The position numbers and the translations under genes were made by a program. The notes beneath the pieces were generated by a model. That model made no database searches and was not told where the DNA came from. It saw nothing but the letters and a program-made list of their open reading frames with translations. Below, one piece after another: positions 58,860 through 64,000 of a stretch of DNA of 64,000 nt. The DNA comes from Hormiphora californensis (Eukaryota > Ctenophora > Tentaculata > Cydippida > Pleurobrachiidae). Every line of letters begins with the position of its first letter. Position 1 is the first letter of the stretch. Where the stretch lies: the NCBI GenBank assembly GCA_020137815.1, contig CM035356.1:5986145-6050144 (forward strand), given 5' to 3'.

Positions 58860-60360
58860 ACAATAAGCTATAAAAACGCCCCTTTTTGTTACACAAGCCT
58901 GTGCTTTCACTTCTCACATATCGCTTATCAGTTTTGTTGCTCCAGCTCGCTGCTGATCGCATCCTTTGTTCAACTGATCTTGCTATTGTACTACAAACTT
59001 GTTCAACGCGGAGATGGATCGTACCTTCTCCAGTTGGCGCCATGGAGGTCCAGGTGACAGGGCTTGTACTGCTGACTTCCTCAGGTTAGAGACATCTATC
59101 ATTGCTACACTACGGCGTGCTGCGGGGTACTCTGAACCCAACAAAGAGGGAGGTGATTTTGACCCGAACAAATTGACGAACAACTACTTGAAAGGCCTAG
59201 ATACCAACAAGAAGCTGAAGATAATTGCTGACATGGCTGGTCTTCTCTGGTACCGGTCACTGCCTCTCTCACAAATGACCAGGAAGCAGATAGAGGATAA
59301 GAAAGAGGATACAAAACCTGCTATCAGTTGCCCGGCTAATGATAAATTAACAGATAACATGGAAGTCGATTTTGAAGTCCTAGACGATCTGAAAACCACC
59401 AGGGACCGTCTTGACGCCACCAAGGATGAACTGTTGGAGCGGGACCGCAAAATCATCGCGTTACAGGACGAGGTTAGTGCCCTCAAAGACTCTATCATCG
59501 CCTACAAGGATTCCCTGCTAGAAAAGAGTATCAGCGCTGTACAAACGGTGGTCAAGGAGGAGATTATGAGCTACTCCACTGTTTTGGAGACTGCCGCCAC
59601 CGCTGTAAAGGAGAGCTGTGTATCTGCTCTCGCCCCCAGCAAGATCCGGACAGCCATCGCCAGTGCCTCCGAAGATCGTACCGCCAACTTGATTGTCTAC
59701 GGGCTCCCTGAAACAACGGATAGCAACGATTGTGACAAGATAAAGGACGTGTTCCAGGAACTTGGTGAAGCTCCAGTTGTTTCGAAAGTTGAGAGACTTG
59801 GGAGGAGTGGTGAGCAAGTTCGGCCTGTTCGGGTATTTATGAGGACCAGAGACGCAGCAAGGACAGTTCTGGGGAAGTCTGCTCAGCTCAAAGACTCAGA
59901 CTCTTATCAGACAGTTTATATAGCGCCAGACAGGACTGTTGAGGAGCGAGCTGAGCGTAGAGTTTTGGTAGCGAGATTGAGAGAGAGAAGGGAACTTGAA
60001 CCAGAGAAGACTTGGCGTATTAGAAGGGGTTCAGTTGTTGAAGAGGCCCAGGAAGAGTGAGAGAGAGAGAGAGAGAGTGAGAGAGAGAGAGAGCGATTTA
60101 CCCTACTATTATACAATTCATTATTCTCATTTTTGTTACAGTTTTAAACTTTGTAAGGACGCAGTGGGGACCAGGGTGGGGCAACAGGTTCAAAGCACAC
60201 ATAAGACCTTACCGTCTTCGTGCTAACGACCCTGTTGCGCCACCCTGAATCCTCACTCAGTTTGGTCCGTGTGGCTGGTTTGCTTAATATTATATGTTTA
60301 TTTCGGCGCAATGCCACTGCCAGCGGCAGTTTGAATGAAAAAATGAATGAATGAATGAAA
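58860..60360 (+). mobile_element. ORF1-only non-LTR retroelement (HAL1-like organisation)
   Basis: Holds one ORF (58999-60060) of the ORF1 type and then only about 270 bases of 3' sequence. That sequence has a (GA)n patch, the hairpin ACTGCC-AGC-GGCAGT (60316-60330) and a tail of ATGA repeats (60336-60360). No endonuclease or reverse transcriptase follows, so it would need another element's enzymes. The 5' end is uncertain. Confidence 0.7.
58999..60060 (+). CDS. ORF1-type RNA-binding protein of a non-LTR retroelement
   Basis: 353 residues; the ATG at 59014 (MDRTFSSWRHGGPGD) is an equally good start. It has a conserved-looking N-terminal segment, then a charged coiled coil at about residues 125-180. 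An RRM-like fold follows at about 228-298 (ANLIVYGLPETTDSNDCDKI, VSKVERLGR, RPVRVFM), then a short basic C-terminal domain (YIAPDRTVEERAERRVL). This order matches the ORF1 chaperones of L1 and CR1/L2-type elements, which bind element RNA as trimers. The frame is intact over the full length, which suggests recent mobility or domestication. Confidence 0.8.
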   Translation: MFNAEMDRTFSSWRHGGPGDRACTADFLRLETSIIATLRRAAGYSEPNKEGGDFDPNKLTNNYLKGLDTNKKLKIIADMAGLLWYRSLPLSQMTRKQIEDKKEDTKPAISCPANDKLTDNMEVDFEVLDDLKTTRDRLDATKDELLERDRKIIALQDEVSALKDSIIAYKDSLLEKSISAVQTVVKEEIMSYSTVLETAATAVKESCVSALAPSKIRTAIASASEDRTANLIVYGLPETTDSNDCDKIKDVFQELGEAPVVSKVERLGRSGEQVRPVRVFMRTRDAARTVLGKSAQLKDSDSYQTVYIAPDRTVEERAERRVLVARLRERRELEPEKTWRIRRGSVVEEAQEE

Positions 60361-60939
60361 TGGTATCGAAGACACCTCACACTCTGTCGCCGGGCGACCT
60401 TCGCGTGCACACGCTGGCAAGGGGTAACTTCGTAACCAAAGCCTGTGCATTGTGCATAATGAAATGGATAAATTTTCATCCAGTTGCTGGCGATAGAACT
60501 CGATAGAGTTCGATTGATTTACCATGACAACGGAGTTGGTTACCATACTAACCAGAGAATTCGTTGTAAAATAGTCCTTTCTTGCTATAAACTCGGCCTT
60601 TAGATAGAAAATTGATTTTATTCTACTCGCACTAATGCAAGGGCATTTCACAGTTTGGTGCCGTTATTTTTGTCTATATTTTTAATAGGATTTTGGGATT
60701 AGACTGAAAGTATGGGATCATTTGAGAAGTAGTGAAGATTTGAAAATGTTAGCAACTTGCCGGTTCGACAAACTAAACCCATATGATTCCAACTTCGGGT
60801 CGGACGAGGGGAAGCTTGCCTTTTGCGAACATAGAAATTACGCTAGCAAGTAAAGGCTGTTCCTAAAAGTAAAATGAATTCATGTCATGAATATAATCAC
60901 ACAAATCTCTGAATAGTTTCTGATGAATGGGAACAGAAT

Positions 60940-61038
<99 letters not shown>

Positions 61039-61689
61039 CACTGGTTGGAGCTGGATTAATTTCCTAGATGAGAGTATCTGTCCCTACATACAACATACAC
61101 CCCTAAATACAAGTACAACAAGCTGCCAGCTTCTCTCTCTTTTTTTCTCGCCAGAAATTAAACTCTCGCCCGGTTAACTGTTTAGATGCCCGTATATGAA
61201 CGGGAACCTTCATCAGCATATGTGATAGTATAAGGTAAGAAAGTGGTCAGGACAAAACTGAGAAGCGTCAATCTATCAAGCCCATGCCTATTGTAATACA
61301 ATTTGTATATTAGTACAATGAATCCACATGATCCCATATATGTCGCAAGATGTTATCCTGCTCTTGAATATTATTCCTACGATTCATTTTACTCGCATTA
61401 TAATTTGACCAGGAATTTGTAAACCTTTCATCTTCAATCAGATACTGTCTCATTCTGCAGAATCTTGTCAGGCACTGACTGTACATCGCGCTCCCCGCAA
61501 GTACAATACAAACTATAATAAAGTCATTTTATAGTGGGAGAATGCAAGGTCTTGTGGTCGAGCTAGCTATATACAAAACACAAAGTGTACGACATACTGA
61601 GAGCAGGAGAATGTAGAGGCCAGATATATTATACTGACATAGTGAGAGGTATAGACTGCACGTCACACGACCATGCTAGTCACTGACAG
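60361..61689. other. Stretch without a gene
   Basis: Contains a GA microsatellite at 60941-61035 and a GTAACTTCGTAACCAA motif at 60424 that also occurs near 168 and 49606. No exon is recognised. Confidence 0.5.
60941..61035. repeat. (GA)n microsatellite
   Basis: GA tract of about 95 bases with one CA break. Confidence 0.95.
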
Positions 61690-61787
61690 TGTCAGGCCAA
61701 TATGCTCTGACCACAGTTCTCGTGCGCTCCACGCGTGCATAACAGAAAAAATGAGAATACCTTAAGGGTCAGGCCAATGCTCTGACA
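61690..61787. mobile_element. Short MITE with GTCAGGCCAATG ends
   Basis: Outer repeats TGTCAGGCCAATATGCTCTGA (left) and GTCAGGCCAATGCTCTGACA (right) surround ACAGTTCTCGTGCGCTC. Same family as 63450-63517, in the opposite arrangement. Confidence 0.65.
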
Positions 61788-62210
61788 GAGTCTACACCAA
61801 TTATACACCCCTTCTTCTGTCCAATCTGTCGTTGACAAGATGCCCACGGCTGTCAATGAAATGATCTGATGGTCTAAATTGCCTTGCTACCTTATTTGGG
61901 CATGTGACGTCATTACTTTGATAATCAGCTATAATACCGAATACGAGCTGTCATTTTATTTGTGTAATTAGAAATCGAAAAGGTAAAGCTAAAAGTTAAC
62001 ATGCTCCTGTGTGGCCCCGTTTTGAATTTGATTCTGAAACAGACAGTGCCCTCAGCACATTGCTCACGTCGGTCCCAGACGAGACATACTCTGAGTTCTG
62101 ACTGTGGCACGAACAGTTCAGCTTTGACTCAAAGTTTGAGCGAGAAGCAGCTATTTTGTACATTGTACTAATTGTACAATGAGAGAGGGTCGATTGAGGC
62201 AAAAAAACAA
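61788..62210. other. Stretch without recognised features
   Basis: Short low-confidence open frames only. Confidence 0.5.
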
Positions 62211-62485
62211 GGGTCACCACACACCAAAGTTAAAATTAAAATTAAAATTTTGATTTTAAACCCGCACACACCAGCGGCCGTTAAAATTTATCTCCCCATT
62301 CTAAAAGTAACGATCTCACGCACGATTTTGACGGTCGCGTTGGATCAAAATTTTAACACGCCGTTAAAATCGCGCGCGAGATTGTTACTTTTAGAATGGG
62401 GGAGAGAAATTTTAACGGCCGCTGGTGTGTGCGGGTTTAAAATCAAAATTTTAATTTTAATTTTAACTTTGGTGTGTGGTGACCC
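62211..62485. mobile_element. 275-bp fold-back MITE
   Basis: Inverted arms of about 110 bases run from GGGTCACCACACACCAAAGT through a TTAAAATTAAAATT block and CACACACCAGCGGCCGTTAA to ATTCTAAAAGTAACGATCTC, then mirror back. Arms match closely and the loop is short. It can fold into one long hairpin. The target duplication is unclear. Confidence 0.85.
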
Positions 62486-64000
62486 TAAGGAATATTGAAT
62501 AAATAGGAGAGGAGAATAGGTGGAGATTACATTTATCTATGATATAGTCATTTCGTCGAATAGAAGGAGAGAGAGACTGAGGGAGAGAAGGAGAGGAACG
62601 ATCGTGTGGATCACCGGCACACAAATTATGACTGATCTTAGCTCTTATTAGTACTACCTTAACTACCTACCACTAATACGTGTACATTGCTATAATTATA
62701 ATGGCTATAAATGTAGGAGATTTGAGGCAGAATGTCGGATAAGCAAAGCAGGAGCTGGTCATTTAGCAATGGCGTCCTTGCTATGATACAGGAATAGCAA
62801 TGAATTGAGATTATTCGGTCAAAATTCATGAATTTTCTTATTTACATGACAGCAAACTCGAATGACGAATATGGCGAGAATGCTCAAAAATAGCTAGCGA
62901 AGGCTAAAAAGAGATGCGAGGTAATTTTGCTACATACTAATCGGACATACATTTCGCCACAGACACAGCTCTCATCACAGGAAATATACAGAAAGAGCGG
63001 GGTTGTAGAAAACATGGAGAGAGAGGGAGAGAACTTTGCTACTTTACTCATACTCATAGTAGTGGAGGGGTGCCGGTGACTGCCGAATGCGTCACCGACA
63101 CGGCATACTACTATTATACTAGCAAGAGAATAAGATTAAGAGATGGCGGAGGCCGGAGAGGAGAGTTTACGTAGAGCTTTCCGTGCGTTTATCCGTAATG
63201 GCTAGAGCTAACGCGTGTGCGCTCTCCCTATCTCTCGCTATCTCTCTCTCGATCTCTCTCTCCCCATATCTCCATGTCTCATTGGGAAATTATGCATGTA
63301 GATCTATACCTTGGACAAAGCAGCGAGCAAGGAGAGAGCTATAATACACCCACACACATTCGATGCTCACTCCCTATCAGTATTATGATTCATAGTATAG
63401 CATGACTTGTAGTTACATAGTAACTTTACTATCCCTCCACGTATTATCTGTCAGAGCATTGGCCTGACCCATTCTCGCCGAGCGCACGAGAACTGTGGTC
63501 AGAGCATTGGCCTGACAGCGTGTTATATAGTAGGCCTACCGCATCTCCAGTTACCACGCCAACTCCAAGTTTCAGCCTGTCTGGCGGCGCCGACACCGTT
63601 TAATTTTGATTCTCATCCTCGAGGATCAACACGCGATAGTGATAATGAGGCCAGATCGGGTGATTGCTGCCAGAGCATTCTCCTGACAGGGTGATCGACG
63701 CAGCCAGACAGGCTCATATCTGGTTCAGAGAACTTTGTAACAAATGAAAAGACGGGTCTCACCACTGTACGATGATTACTCGTACAATAATTAATTATCA
63801 CACAATTTAAGCTGAACAATCAAAGAATCGCAAAATAACTTAACTTTACACATCACACCAGAGTCCTAATTTAAATTATACCGATCACTTAACACGCCGG
63901 GTTAACTAGTTACTGATATTACTATACCCCTAACTTCTGCGTTTATATCTCAAAAAGTTTTAGTCGACTGTCAAAACATACATCATCTCCCACCATCAAA
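62486..64000. other. Right end of the window, no supported gene
   Basis: Apart from the MITE at 63450-63517 and an inverted pair AGCCTGTCTGGC (63573) / GCCAGACAGGCT (63701), nothing is recognised. A CT-rich patch lies at 63225-63265. Confidence 0.5.
63450..63517. mobile_element. Short MITE with GTCAGAGCATTGGCCTGAC ends
   Basis: GTCAGAGCATTGGCCTGAC occurs twice, bracketing GCGCACGAGAACTGTG. That is the complement of the core of 61690-61787. A diverged single end lies at about 63671 (CCAGAGCATTCTCCTGACAG). Confidence 0.65.

Noticed and set aside
62172-62498. 108-codon open frame
   Set aside because: It spans the inverted arms of a fold-back element and has no protein-like features.

Overview
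The window looks like nuclear DNA of an invertebrate animal, probably an early-branching marine lineage; I cannot name the species. The evidence is split genes with GT-AG introns, tandem minisatellites, many (GA)n/(CT)n tracts, non-LTR retrotransposons of I-like and CR1/L2-like type, and an animal-type ABCG half-transporter. All host genes I can support lie on the minus strand. Parts of the sequence (about 6-11 kb and 27.4-30 kb) have inflated homopolymers, and two exons need one extra base at a homopolymer. Both facts suggest consensus errors, so exons can be missed there.

Host genes. Four head-to-tail paralogues of the M16 (insulysin-like) metallopeptidase family lie at 260-2586, 12503-13149, 18477-20622 and 23805-42731. 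All begin with a short cytosolic segment and one transmembrane anchor, so they are predicted type II membrane proteins. Two keep the HxxEH zinc motif. The leftmost copy has lost it and the third ligand, so it is a predicted pseudoenzyme. The fourth gene is spread over 19 kb. From 56099 down to 44970 lies a 21-exon ABCG half-transporter most like ABCG5, with a roughly 330-residue N-terminal extension.

Most unusual region (23.8-41.5 kb). In the fourth M16 gene the two sides of the intron system have become minisatellites. A 31-bp array of about 58 units begins exactly at the 3' splice site of the exon at 23805-23946; each unit repeats a branch-like site, pyrimidine tract, CAG and the first exon bases. 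A 39-bp array begins exactly at the 5' splice site of the exon at 41377-41506; each of about 44 units repeats the exon end plus CAG|GTTAGT. The 39-bp array is split by a 9.2-kb non-LTR retrotransposon (31316-40492) with a 10-11 bp target-site duplication. That element has APE endonuclease, reverse transcriptase and RNase H. Its upstream ORF is readable as one 401-codon frame only if two consensus introns are removed. It is itself split by a 1.1-kb CR1/L2-like fragment just before its FADD catalytic box.

Other mobile DNA. There is a 1.15-kb TRIM-type LTR element (16646-17792), an ORF1-only retroelement with a hairpin and ATGA tail (about 58860-60360), a TTAA-flanked long-TIR element (20037-20505), several TA-flanked MITEs (14769, 18721, 25864, 45867, 57164), a 2.2-kb TIR element (28051-30272), a short CAGGCCAATG-ended MITE family, a 275-bp fold-back element (62211-62485), and a 281-bp satellite inside an ABCG intron. 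The ends of the window (about 57.4-64 kb outside these elements) hold no gene I can support.
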